From: a virus
Virus record (IMG/VR): IMGVR_UViG_3300049856_000189
Coordinates: 1 to 27,384 of that record
Reading direction: 5' to 3' (one strand)
Length of the DNA stretch: 27,384 bases
Position numbers and translations under genes: made by a program. Numbering within the stretch: the first letter of the stretch is position 1; each line of letters starts with the position of its first letter. The notes beneath the pieces are model-generated. The model made no database searches, was not told the origin of the DNA, and saw nothing but the letters and a program-made list of their open reading frames with translations. Of the stretch, positions 7,130 through 15,399 are shown in pieces.

Positions 7130-9159
7130 AAAAAGAGCTAGAAGAGCTAAAAGAAGATTTCGAGCGGGACAAAGAGTGCAACCAGGACACCCGCCAAGAA
7201 GCGCAAGACCTGCTGCACTTTTATTACATCAGCCACTACACCGAAGAGTGGCGCAATTCATTACCTCTCAAGTTTCAGGGCCAGTTTGACAACATCAAAA
7301 AGGCCGGGCGTAAGATTATCAGCGACCTGAGCAGCCAGGACATTCAAGCCGATTTTGCGCCCAAAGACGGTACCGACCCTGCGCTGTCGAATGTTATGGA
7401 TCGCCTATTCCGCACTGACGCCCGAAAAAACTCATCCATAGAGGCATTTTACAACGCCACGATTGAGCAAGTTCCCTGCGGTATTGGCGGCTGGCGGCTG
7501 GTCAACGAATGGGAGTCGGACAAGATAGGCGACCGCAATCAGTCCATTAATCGCATACCAATTCACGAATTCAACTCGTGCGTGTTCTTTGATTCATCCG
7601 CCCGCATGCAGGACAAGAGCGACGCCAAGCGCTGCCACATCGTCAGCGGTTATAGCTGCGAGGATTACGAAGACCTGCGCGAAGAGTTGACCGGTGAAGA
7701 TAGTGAGGACGAGGAAACCGAATCTAAAACCGGGCCGTCACCGGTCACCAGCTATGGCACAACCGTAAATAATGGCAAAGACGTTTACATCGTTGAGAGC
7801 TATTACCGGGAGAAAGTGAACCAAGTCGTTGAGTTCTACCGGGACGACGAAGGCAAGGTTTACGCATACGAAAAGGCCGAGGCCAAGAAGTTTGCCGCCA
7901 CCCTGGCAGAAGAGGGGAAAACCTTTTTCGACCGCAAGACAATCAAACTTTGGAAGGTAAAGAAATACACCTGGACTGACACTGAGGTTTTAAAAGAGGG
8001 CTACATTGCAGGCCCAAATATTCCCGTGGTGCCACAGTACGGCGAGCGCGTTTACGTGGATGGGATTGAGCATTACGAAGGAATTACCCGAGGCGCTAAA
8101 GATGCCGCACGCCTGCGCGATTTCATGTATTCCTACATGGCAGACATTGCCACCAGTTCGCCCAGGGAAACCCCAATATTTTTTGCTGAGCAAATTGAAG
8201 GCCTAGAGTGGCAATATCAAGAAAATGGCGTTGATGGATCCCTTCCGTACCGGACAATGAACCGAGTGGCAGCTGATGGTACGCCATTGCCCTTGGGGCA
8301 AATTGCTACGCTACCACCACCACAACTGCCGCCTGCGCTTATAGGTGCCATGCAGGGCATTAACGAAAGCCTGAGCGAGTCAACATCAAGCGGTGCGCCC
8401 AACTCTATTGCTGACGTATCTATGAGTGGTACCGCAGTAAGCCAAGTGCGGGCCATGCTCGATGAGAACTCTATTATATTCCGCAATGGGGCCAAAATTG
8501 CCAAGCGCCGCGATGCTGAAATTTGGTTGGGTATGGCAACCCAGGTTTACGGTGTTAAGCGCAAGGTAACCCTAACGAACAAAGACGGCACCACAACCGA
8601 AGAGTGGCTACAGGAGACAGAATACGACCTGGAGACCGGCGAAGAGCGCGTCCTGAACAATCTGGCCGAGGCGAGCTTTGACCTAGCGGTTGATATAGGG
8701 GAATCCTTTGGCAGTCAGCGCCAGCAGTCCAGGCAGGAAATCGGCGCGCTACTGCAAAGCCTGCAACCTGGCACAAGTGAATACATGATGCTGCTGCACA
8801 AGTACCTGGAGCTTACCGACGGAGAAGCAACGAGCGACATTCGCAAGTACAGCCACAAGCAGCTGCTATTGATGGGCGTGCGAGAGGCCGAGACCGAAGA
8901 GGATATGGCCGCGCTGGAAGAGGCCAAACAGGAACAAGGGCAACCGGATCCTGCGCTTGAGCTTGCAAAGGCCGAGCAGATGAAGGCCCAGAACGGCGCA
9001 GAGAAGTTAAAAATAGACATGTACAACGCAGAGACCGCCCGCATGAAAGCCATGCAGGATGGAGCAAAAATACAGGCCGACGTGGAGAATCTGCATACTA
9101 AAACTGCGGGAAACCACATTGATAATGTGCAGAAGGCTTATGGTGGGCGGGCTAATTAA
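7126..9159 (+). CDS. Portal protein, P22 type
   Basis: A 677-aa protein of the P22 portal family (PF16510); P22 gp1 is 725 aa. Family features are the N-terminal helical part (LLHFYYISHYTEEWRNSLP), the IKKAGRKIISDLSSQDIQAD segment around residue 57, a mid-region (EYDLETGEERVLNNLAEASFDLAVDIGESF, near 500-530), and a long charged helical C-terminus from about residue 600, comparable to the portal barrel. Twelve copies normally form the unique vertex through which DNA enters and leaves. Translation is coupled to terL by a 4-base overlap, and scaffold and coat follow. Confidence 0.92.
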   Translation: MKKELEELKEDFERDKECNQDTRQEAQDLLHFYYISHYTEEWRNSLPLKFQGQFDNIKKAGRKIISDLSSQDIQADFAPKDGTDPALSNVMDRLFRTDARKNSSIEAFYNATIEQVPCGIGGWRLVNEWESDKIGDRNQSINRIPIHEFNSCVFFDSSARMQDKSDAKRCHIVSGYSCEDYEDLREELTGEDSEDEETESKTGPSPVTSYGTTVNNGKDVYIVESYYREKVNQVVEFYRDDEGKVYAYEKAEAKKFAATLAEEGKTFFDRKTIKLWKVKKYTWTDTEVLKEGYIAGPNIPVVPQYGERVYVDGIEHYEGITRGAKDAARLRDFMYSYMADIATSSPRETPIFFAEQIEGLEWQYQENGVDGSLPYRTMNRVAADGTPLPLGQIATLPPPQLPPALIGAMQGINESLSESTSSGAPNSIADVSMSGTAVSQVRAMLDENSIIFRNGAKIAKRRDAEIWLGMATQVYGVKRKVTLTNKDGTTTEEWLQETEYDLETGEERVLNNLAEASFDLAVDIGESFGSQRQQSRQEIGALLQSLQPGTSEYMMLLHKYLELTDGEATSDIRKYSHKQLLLMGVREAETEEDMAALEEAKQEQGQPDPALELAKAEQMKAQNGAEKLKIDMYNAETARMKAMQDGAKIQADVENLHTKTAGNHIDNVQKAYGGRAN

Positions 9160-9170
9160 ATCGTTCTATA

Positions 9171-9203
9171 ACTAAGCCGTCAAAGCCAAGCACTGGAGAG
9201 ATT
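9171..9203 (+). repeat. Dispersed repeat, copy 2, in the portal-scaffold gap
   Basis: This matches 1181-1211: 18 identical bases, then GCACTGGAGAGATT against GCACGAGAGATT. Read in the same phase it gives RSITKPSKPSTGE, against RITKPSKPRTRD in the 40-aa peptide, but no start codon precedes it here (an in-frame TAA is at 9153-9155). It may be a relic of the small gene or a shared DNA element. Confidence 0.65.
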
Positions 9204-9271
9204 GTCAAGCACTTATTTGTGAAAAGATCAATAAGGTTATAACATTACGTTACGCGGCGGCGGTGTCACGC

Positions 9272-9298
9272 AAACCCTACCGGAGGGCACCCGGGTTT
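9272..9298 (+). other. Possible hairpin in the scaffold leader
   Basis: AAACCC (9272-9277) can pair with GGGTTT (9293-9298) across a 15-base loop that contains GGAGGG. An alternative hairpin pairs CCCT (9275-9278) with AGGG (9284-9287). Both lie 22-49 bases before the scaffold ATG. The stems are short. The rest of the 161-base gap holds the repeat copy and a weak TTTGTG...TATAAC promoter-like pair, and nothing else that I recognise. Confidence 0.25.
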
Positions 9299-9320
9299 AT
9301 CGTTCATAGCGAGTAAAACT

Positions 9321-10316
9321 ATGTCAGAAGTGCAGTCATTAGAAGAGCTGAAGGCTCAAATTGCAGCGGAAGAAGCGGCCCAGGCTCAACAGCCAGAAGT
9401 CGAAGAAATTGATGCAGAGAGCGAGGATTTAGAAGTTGATCCGCCGGAGACAACCGAAGGCGATGAGACAGAAGAACCTACAGAAGATTGGCTCAAAGAA
9501 GACGGCGCAGACGAGGAAGAAAAAAAGCAAAGCGATTTAGTGCCAGCTGCGAAACATGCAGAAATGCGCCGCAAGTTGCGAGGCGAAGTTAGCGAGAAAG
9601 ACGCTGAGATTCAGCGCCTAAAAAGCGAGCTGGATCAAGTCAAGGCGAGTCCTGCGGCAAGTAATGCGCAAGATTTAGAGCTTGAGATAGCTGTTGAATC
9701 CTGGGAATACGAGGGCGACAACTACGCACGCTACAAAGCCGAGCTAGACGCACGTAACGCCCGCAAGATCATGCAAGCCGAAAGTGCCCACGCACAGCAG
9801 GTGCAGCAGATCGAGCAAGAGCAGCGCGAAATTGCCGAGCAGTTTAACCAACACTATGACCGCGTTGAGGCGTTGGTTGCCAGTGGGAAAATAACCGTCG
9901 AGAAGTTCAAAGCGGCTGAGGCCAATTTGCTCGCAAAGCTCGACCAAATGACCGGCGCTGGTGAAGCGGTGATGAAGAAATTCGTTGCCGGCATTGGCGC
10001 AGGATCGGAAAAGGTTATTACCCACCTAGGCACAAACGGCGCAGCGCAACAGCGGCTAGAGCAAGAATTAAAGCGCGACCCTTCAGGCATTGCAGCAGCA
10101 ATTTACCTGGGCGGACTGCGTGAGAAGTTCAACTCTGCCCCTGTGAATAAACCCAAAACAGCCCCAGCCCCCGACGTGGCGCTGAAAGGCAAGGCACCTG
10201 CAACGTCGTCTCACTACAAAGCTTATGAAAAGGCCGTAGCTAAAGATGACCCAACAGCCATGCTAGAAGCCAAGCGCGACGCCAGGGGAGCGGGAATAGA
10301 TACTTCAAAATGGTAG
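9321..10316 (+). CDS. Scaffolding protein
   Basis: A 331-aa protein between portal and coat, as P22 gp8 (303 aa). The first ~75 residues are extremely acidic (Glu/Asp runs), residues ~85-200 are predicted coiled-coil helix (Glu/Lys/Gln-rich), and the last ~35 residues are a basic helical segment (YKAYEKAVAKDD, then LEAKRDARGAGID). The last part corresponds to the coat-binding helix-turn-helix at the C-terminus of P22 scaffold. It guides coat assembly into proheads and leaves before or during packaging. GAG lies 7 bases before the ATG. The stop TAG is part of the ribosome binding region of the coat gene 10 bases later. Confidence 0.8.
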   Translation: MSEVQSLEELKAQIAAEEAAQAQQPEVEEIDAESEDLEVDPPETTEGDETEEPTEDWLKEDGADEEEKKQSDLVPAAKHAEMRRKLRGEVSEKDAEIQRLKSELDQVKASPAASNAQDLELEIAVESWEYEGDNYARYKAELDARNARKIMQAESAHAQQVQQIEQEQREIAEQFNQHYDRVEALVASGKITVEKFKAAEANLLAKLDQMTGAGEAVMKKFVAGIGAGSEKVITHLGTNGAAQQRLEQELKRDPSGIAAAIYLGGLREKFNSAPVNKPKTAPAPDVALKGKAPATSSHYKAYEKAVAKDDPTAMLEAKRDARGAGIDTSKW

Positions 10317-10326
10317 GTAAAATTTT

Positions 10327-11613
10327 ATGGCTACATTAAGTGCAGGCAAGATCGTCGCAACTTATTTAGAAGAGGCGGCAAAATCATTCGAATCTCAGCG
10401 CGGCATGTTGGATTACGTAAAAGTAATGACGCCAGACCCAGCTGACATGCAAAACTCATCTAACAGCGTGCTTCGCCGTGTTAACCAGCAAGGCGCTTCA
10501 ATCGCTGGTTTTGACTTGACTGGCCTTGAAACTGGCTTGATCCAAGAGTGCTACGTTGCAGGCTTGGGAACCCCAGACAACGCCTTTGTCAGCCTTCGCG
10601 CCGACGATTTACGCGATATTAGCTACGTCCGCGACCAAGCTGTAATTGACGGCGAGAAGCGCGCAAGCGTGCTTAACAAAGCCATCACTGATTCAATTCG
10701 GTTGACCGGCTCAATGTTCTACCGCACAAACGTAACCTCCGGTTACGACGCAATCAGCCTTGCTCAAGCGGCGATGAACAAGCGCCAAATCCGCAAGTCT
10801 GGCCGCATCATGGCTCTGAATGACAGCGATTTACAGCTGTACAGCAAAGACCTAGCTTCGCGCTCAAACCTTGTTGGCCAGCCCGAGAAAACATTTCAAA
10901 CTGGCCAATTATTTAAACAAATCGCCGGATTTGAATCGGTAATTGCAAACTCTTCTCTATCTGCTTTAGTGGGTGGCGCTGACCCTGCAACAACTGTTAC
11001 CGGCAACCAATCGTTCTCACCGATCCCCGTCGGCACCGTAACAGCAGCAACCAATACGGTTGTGAACGCCGACTATCGCACTGCAACTATTCCCGTTGCA
11101 GCGTCTGCGTCTTACAACATCGGCGACCGGGTGAACTTTGCCAATGGCGGTACCACTGTTAAAGCAGTTGGCCGTGATGACAAAACCGTAACTGATGAGG
11201 CGATGAGTTTTGTTATCGTGTCCAAGCCAAGCGGCACCTCGATTGAAGTATGGCCAAAGCCAATCGCTGCGGATGACCCAGCTTTGTCAACGCTCGAAAA
11301 GGCCTATGCAAACATTAACACCCGCATTTTGAACGCGGCCACTGTTAACCGTTTGAACATTGATGCAAGTAATCAGCCAAATATATTCTGGCAAAAAGAC
11401 AGCATCGAGGTATTTGCTGGCACCATGCCGATCGAGAAATTGGCCGAGTGGGGCGGCATGAAAACTGCTCGCGAGCGTTTAACCGACGATCTTTACATGT
11501 ACATGCTCTATGATGCGAATATCGCAAGCTTGCAGGCTCGCTGGCGTATGTTTGTTTGGTGCGGCGTGAACAACGCCCGTCCAATGGATAACGGCGCGTT
11601 CGTAAGCTTTTAA
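10327..11613 (+). CDS. Major capsid protein, P22 coat type
   Basis: A 428-aa HK97-fold coat protein of the P22 family (PF11651); P22 gp5 is 430 aa. Recognisable parts are the N-terminal arm (YLEEAAKSFESQRGMLDYVK), the NSVLRRVNQQ segment, the LRADDLRDISYV region around residue 90, and the C-terminal FAGTMPIEKLAEWGGMKT and RWRMFVWCGVNNARP. A beta-rich stretch at about residues 210-330 corresponds to the inserted I-domain typical of P22 coat. It forms the capsid shell. A strong terminator follows 9 bases after the stop. Confidence 0.95.
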   Translation: MATLSAGKIVATYLEEAAKSFESQRGMLDYVKVMTPDPADMQNSSNSVLRRVNQQGASIAGFDLTGLETGLIQECYVAGLGTPDNAFVSLRADDLRDISYVRDQAVIDGEKRASVLNKAITDSIRLTGSMFYRTNVTSGYDAISLAQAAMNKRQIRKSGRIMALNDSDLQLYSKDLASRSNLVGQPEKTFQTGQLFKQIAGFESVIANSSLSALVGGADPATTVTGNQSFSPIPVGTVTAATNTVVNADYRTATIPVAASASYNIGDRVNFANGGTTVKAVGRDDKTVTDEAMSFVIVSKPSGTSIEVWPKPIAADDPALSTLEKAYANINTRILNAATVNRLNIDASNQPNIFWQKDSIEVFAGTMPIEKLAEWGGMKTARERLTDDLYMYMLYDANIASLQARWRMFVWCGVNNARPMDNGAFVSF

Positions 11614-11622
11614 TTTCCCATT

Positions 11623-11643
11623 GGGGCTTCGGCCCCTTTTTTT
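11623..11643 (+). terminator. Intrinsic terminator behind the coat gene
   Basis: A GGGGC stem (11623-11627), TTCG tetraloop and GCCCC (11632-11636) are followed directly by seven T. The UUCG-capped stem with a T-tract is a textbook Rho-independent terminator. It lies between coat and the gp4-like genes, so downstream genes need read-through, antitermination or another promoter. Confidence 0.88.
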
Positions 11644-11654
11644 AGGTTAAAATT

Positions 11655-11927
11655 ATGGCTATTCAAGTTTATAAGGCTGGCGAAACGCACGAAGTTGACG
11701 GACTAAAATGCACTATTATTACGTGTGACATTGGCGATTATGCAGATCATAAAGCCTCCGGCTGTGTTGACGATGCAAAAGAGCTTTACCCCGAGTTATT
11801 CCAGGTTTCAGAGCCAGAGGAAATACCGGTAGAGGTGCAAATTGACTTGGTGGATGTTGCAAATGCTCCCGAGTTTTTAACTCAGAACATCCCGGTTGAT
11901 AAGGCCGACAAAAGCAAAAAGAAATAA
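11655..11927 (+). CDS. Small acidic protein after coat
   Basis: A 90-aa acidic protein (MAIQVYKAGETHEVDGLKC start) with a Lys-rich end (VDKADKSKKK). The N-terminal half reads like a small alpha/beta domain (IITCDIGDYADH), and the second half is rich in Glu, Val and Pro. It lies in the head region where several P22-like phages carry small head or neck accessory genes, but no family is recognised. AGG lies about 9 bases before the ATG, directly after the T-tract of the terminator. A structural or assembly role is only inferred from position. Confidence 0.6.
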   Translation: MAIQVYKAGETHEVDGLKCTIITCDIGDYADHKASGCVDDAKELYPELFQVSEPEEIPVEVQIDLVDVANAPEFLTQNIPVDKADKSKKK

Positions 11928-11941
11928 TCTAGGTGACCGCT

Positions 11942-12643
11942 GTGAAAACAAAAATCGAGCTGGTGAATGGTGCGTTTGCAGAGCTTAGAATCAGCGGCCT
12001 CACTTCTGCTACTGATGCAGAGGATATTGAATTAGGTCTGGCTGCGCTTGAAGACGTGATGCACGACGTTAATTTGTCGCTGCCATTTAATTTTGAGGAG
12101 CTGCCAGACCCTAACACCGAATCAGGCTTGCCCGAGTTTGCCACGCTGGCGATTAAACTAAAGTTGGCCGAACGCTTGGCCCCAAGTTATAACAAGTCAT
12201 CTGCTATTCCTGGGCTTCCGTCTGCATGGTCGCGATTAATCACCCGACTATCGCAGCCAAAATACCTACAGCCATCAGCACTTATGCCTTTGGGCCGTGG
12301 CAACCGCCCGTATTTTTGCAGCAATAACTACATGCCTGCGCCGGTTAATTTGCCGTCCGGCACAATTGAGCTAAACATCAACGATGCGGCAATGCTGCCC
12401 CCTATAGATTTTGGCGATTATCTTCAACCCGGGGAAGTCATTAGCTCAGTAACCGATACCGCCGAGGCAGGGGTAACAGTTTTGAGCGATGCAATAACTG
12501 GCGACTCGTACAACATTGAGGTGCAAGCCGGTACAGCCACGGGACTAACCCGCATTAAGCTGGACATGGTAGGCGACATGGGCAGCAAGCGCACTCGCTA
12601 TATTTATTTGAATATCGTTGACGGTACTTCTGCAAATGGGTGA
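11942..12643 (+). CDS. Head-to-tail adaptor, P22 gp4-like, with a C-terminal beta domain
   Basis: A 233-aa protein. Residues 1 to about 130 match the P22 gp4 type (PF11650): MKTKIELVNGAFAELRISG at the start, helices with AALEDVMHDVNLSLP, and LAIKLKLAERLAPSY. These adaptors dock under the portal ring and close the head. P22 gp4 has only 166 aa; here about 95 extra residues from GTIELNINDAAMLPP form a beta-rich, Ig-like tail resembling phage fibre-tail adaptor modules. The GTG at 11942 is chosen over the GTG at 11933 because AGGTGA lies 5 bases upstream and the result matches the family N-terminus. Confidence 0.8.
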   Translation: MKTKIELVNGAFAELRISGLTSATDAEDIELGLAALEDVMHDVNLSLPFNFEELPDPNTESGLPEFATLAIKLKLAERLAPSYNKSSAIPGLPSAWSRLITRLSQPKYLQPSALMPLGRGNRPYFCSNNYMPAPVNLPSGTIELNINDAAMLPPIDFGDYLQPGEVISSVTDTAEAGVTVLSDAITGDSYNIEVQAGTATGLTRIKLDMVGDMGSKRTRYIYLNIVDGTSANG

Positions 12644-12827
12644 TGTAATCCCGCTACGAAAGCCAAAAACCGAGCGCTTCACGTTGACGTGCTCTTGCGG
12701 ATGTGACGAGATGGTGTTTTCAATAGAGCATGATTACGGGATGTATTTTCAGTGCCTATCATGCGGAAATGACACCAAGATAGATGGCGCCATCGCAGTA
12801 TTGATGGAGTGCCTAGAAAATGGGTGA
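12636..12827 (+). CDS. Small zinc-ribbon-like protein
   Basis: A 63-aa protein starting MGDVIPLRKPKTERF. It carries LTCSCGCDE and, about 20 residues later, FQCLSCGND: two Cys-knuckle-like pairs consistent with a zinc ribbon. The frame also opens earlier from a TTG at 12618, but the ATG at 12636 overlaps the adaptor stop in the usual coupled manner. It sits between two neck protein genes. Such small zinc proteins are widespread in phages without known function; a virion role is possible but unsupported. Confidence 0.6.
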   Translation: MGDVIPLRKPKTERFTLTCSCGCDEMVFSIEHDYGMYFQCLSCGNDTKIDGAIAVLMECLENG

Positions 12828-14214
12828 GCTAACCATACCAATCATTGGCGGCGACCAGGTATTGAGTAATGCCGATTACGCCGACGCGATACCCATCAAC
12901 ATGCTTGCGGTGATACGCGACATCAAGGGCAACCCAGGGTATTTAATTTCGCATGATGGGCTAACCCAAACGCACACAGGCCAGGGCGTTGACCGTGGCG
13001 CTTTGTTTAATGAGCGGTGGGGGAGGTCGTTTAGGGTATCCGGTGAAAAACTGATTGAAATTGTGGGCGGTTCGGTTGTCGTGATTGGTGATATTCCCGG
13101 AGCTGACCGTGTGCGCATGGCCTATGGGTTTAACTCAATGATGATCGTTGCTAGCGGCAGCGCGTACCGCTACGACGGCACCACATTAACGCTAATGACT
13201 GACCCAGATTTCGGCGTACCGATAGATGTTATCTGGCTTGATCAGTACTATCTATTCACAGACGGTGAAAACCTTTACCACACCGACATTGGCGACGAGA
13301 CAAGCATTAACCCGCTTAAATTCGCCACTTCTGAACTTAGCCCGGATAAAACCAAAGCTGTTGGCCGCACCCAGGACAATTTACTAATTGCTATCAACCG
13401 CTACACAACCGAGTATTTTGTTGACCAGGCCAATGAGAATTTTGCGTTCACCCGCATCAACCAAAAAGCCGTTAACTGCGGCATTGTAAGCACTGGAGGA
13501 TGGATTGAGACAGGCGGACGGGTGTACATGCTTGGTGGGGCCAAAAACGAGCCGGTGACGTTTAAGCTGCTTGGCGCTGCTCAGGCCGAGACAGCCGCCA
13601 CCGACTACATTGAGCGGATCATTAACAGCTACAGCGAGGCCGATTTATCAACAGCTTATTTGGAAGGCAGATCATGCGCCCGCGATCAGCTTGTTTACAT
13701 TCAACTGCCAAACCATACGTTACTTTATAACGTCTTTGTAGCGAATAAATTTGGGCCACAGTACGCATGGTCAGAACTACGCAGCGGAGAAGAAGCTTGG
13801 CGGGCCTGTAACGGCGTTTATGATACCAACCTTGGCAAGTGGATATTTGGGGATAAGCTTGGTACAACTATTGGAAAACTCGATGACACATTGGCCTCAC
13901 ATTATGGAGCCTCTGTGACTTCGCAATTCCAGACCGCGTTGATCCCAATGGAATCCGTCAGTGTTTCAGAGCTTGAGCTAAACGTGGTCAGCGGCTACGG
14001 CGAAGACACCGCTCTTTTTGTCAGCACCACGCAAAACGGCAGCTATCACGGCGCAGAATGGTCTAAATATATCGCTATGGCCCTAATGTACAACTACCGG
14101 TACATAGTTCGCCGCCTATGTTATGTCCGCCAGCAAATAGGCTTTAAATTCCGCGCACTGAACAAGTCAAAAATCAACGTGTCAGGCTTGAAGGTTACGC
14201 ACGATGGTGACTAA
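12820..14214 (+). CDS. Tail hub / packaged DNA stabilisation protein, P22 gp10-like
   Basis: A 464-aa protein of the P22 gp10 family (PF11134, Phage_stabilise; P22 gp10 is 472 aa). Typical are the N-terminal LSNADYADAIPINMLAV and GNPGYLISHDGLTQ, then repeated beta-strand blade-like segments (VIWLDQYYLFTDGENLYHT, NLLIAINRYTTEYF), and a C-terminal part containing RRLCYVRQQIGFKFR. It forms the hexameric hub beneath the adaptor ring and stabilises packaged DNA; tailspikes and the needle attach around it. It overlaps the upstream zinc-ribbon gene by 8 bases and the next gene by 11. Confidence 0.88.
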   Translation: MGELTIPIIGGDQVLSNADYADAIPINMLAVIRDIKGNPGYLISHDGLTQTHTGQGVDRGALFNERWGRSFRVSGEKLIEIVGGSVVVIGDIPGADRVRMAYGFNSMMIVASGSAYRYDGTTLTLMTDPDFGVPIDVIWLDQYYLFTDGENLYHTDIGDETSINPLKFATSELSPDKTKAVGRTQDNLLIAINRYTTEYFVDQANENFAFTRINQKAVNCGIVSTGGWIETGGRVYMLGGAKNEPVTFKLLGAAQAETAATDYIERIINSYSEADLSTAYLEGRSCARDQLVYIQLPNHTLLYNVFVANKFGPQYAWSELRSGEEAWRACNGVYDTNLGKWIFGDKLGTTIGKLDDTLASHYGASVTSQFQTALIPMESVSVSELELNVVSGYGEDTALFVSTTQNGSYHGAEWSKYIAMALMYNYRYIVRRLCYVRQQIGFKFRALNKSKINVSGLKVTHDGD

Positions 14215-14842
14215 GGCATCGCAGTATTACGTGAGTGATACCGACATTGCTCAGCTGATGAATATTAGCGGCCTGCCAGATCAGTTTAAGCGTCTTTTTG
14301 TGCGTGACTATTCTGCTTTAAAGCGTGATGTTGGGGGTGATAAAGATGCCATTACAACGCTTGAGGTTCGCGCAGACGAGACCGATGATCATTTAACAAT
14401 AATTGATGCGCAGATAGTCGCCATTGATTTGCGGGTTACTACAGCCGAGGGTGATATTTTAGACCTGGCACTTCGGGTAACTCAGAACGAGAGCGACATA
14501 GCCGACAACAGAGCTGATTTTGATGCGCATGTTATTGATACTACTACGCACGGTACAGCCGGTGAAATTGTTGGCACTGGTAACTATGCCAGCGGCGCAA
14601 TAGGCGGAACTGTTTTGTTGGCCGCTGCCGTTGCTGATGCGGTTGCTAGCGCAGCCAATGCGGCCCTAAATCCTAATGCCGCTGGGCTGGCGTATTTGCA
14701 AGCAGACGCTGCAACATGGGTGGCGATGCTAAACGAGCACAAAGCTCAAATTAATCTCCTAAAAACTGATTTAAATCTGGCGATTACCCAATTAAATGCG
14801 CTGCTAGCATCAGAGCGCACCGCTAAACAGTTGGCCCCATGA
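14204..14842 (+). CDS. Trimeric coiled-coil protein, candidate tail needle
   Basis: A 212-aa protein in the position of P22 gene 26 (needle, 233 aa). After an N-terminal stretch (YYVSDTDIAQLMN), residues ~40-100 are a heptad-like coiled coil (DHLTIIDAQIVAIDLRVTTA and a second block RVTQNESDIADN). Then comes a fibre-type junction (DTTTHGTAGEIVGTGNYA), an Ala-rich helix, and another helix-forming C-terminus. Needle proteins plug the hub and help penetrate the outer membrane. The coiled coil and position support this; a short fibre is the alternative, because the DTTTHG motif is common in fibres. Confidence 0.55.
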   Translation: MVTKASQYYVSDTDIAQLMNISGLPDQFKRLFVRDYSALKRDVGGDKDAITTLEVRADETDDHLTIIDAQIVAIDLRVTTAEGDILDLALRVTQNESDIADNRADFDAHVIDTTTHGTAGEIVGTGNYASGAIGGTVLLAAAVADAVASAANAALNPNAAGLAYLQADAATWVAMLNEHKAQINLLKTDLNLAITQLNALLASERTAKQLAP

Positions 14843-15399
14843 ATTTTAAAAAAATTGGTATCAGCTTTGACGTTTCAGAATTACATGAAGCACTGCTTAA
14901 AAGCGATGCCTGGGATTTATACCCGCAGCGGCGAATGGGTGCCAGTCCTCACGCAGAAATGGTTGATATTTGGGCGCGCTTTGCTGACATTTCCGATGGT
15001 GATATGTCGCGCATTGGTGGGCCACATGAGGCCGTGTGGTACCCGTGCGCTGATAAGCTAGCGAACCTAAAATCCATCTGCAATGCCGTTTTCGAGTTTG
15101 TTGGGGGTGAATATTTGGGCGGAGTATTAATCACTCGCCTTCCCCCTGGTGGTGAAATTAAACCGCACACCGATAGCGGCTGGCACGCCGCAGAGTACGA
15201 AAAAATTCATCTATCCATTGCAGCGCCAAAAGGGTCAGCCTTTTATTTTGAAGGTGAAGGCTATGAAAGTGAACCTGGGGACTGTTATTGGTTCCGAAAT
15301 GACGTGACGCACTGGGTTAAAAACGACAGTCAAGAAGAGCGAATATCAGTTATAATTTGCGTGAAAACCAATCAATTCGAGGCGCTAAAATGCAAGTAG
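14839..15399 (+). CDS. Aspartyl/asparaginyl beta-hydroxylase-like 2OG-Fe(II) oxygenase
   Basis: A 186-aa protein resembling the Asp/Asn beta-hydroxylase family (PF05118). These enzymes use Fe(II), oxygen and 2-oxoglutarate to hydroxylate side chains. Probable iron ligands are H110 and D112 in the PHTDSGWH motif and H158 in DVTHWV; R168 in EERISVII is placed to bind 2-oxoglutarate. All key residues are present, so an active enzyme is expected. The substrate is unknown. It is coupled to the needle-like gene by ATGA and to a cupin gene by a 10-base overlap, in the position of P22 gene 14. Confidence 0.82.
   Translation: MNFKKIGISFDVSELHEALLKSDAWDLYPQRRMGASPHAEMVDIWARFADISDGDMSRIGGPHEAVWYPCADKLANLKSICNAVFEFVGGEYLGGVLITRLPPGGEIKPHTDSGWHAAEYEKIHLSIAAPKGSAFYFEGEGYESEPGDCYWFRNDVTHWVKNDSQEERISVIICVKTNQFEALKCK

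Noticed and set aside
8715-9119. Leftward open frame of 134 codons inside the portal gene
   Set aside because: It is antisense to a clearly coding portal C-terminus; its Ser/Ala/Cys-rich product is typical of the reverse of Glu/Ala/Lys-rich helical codons.
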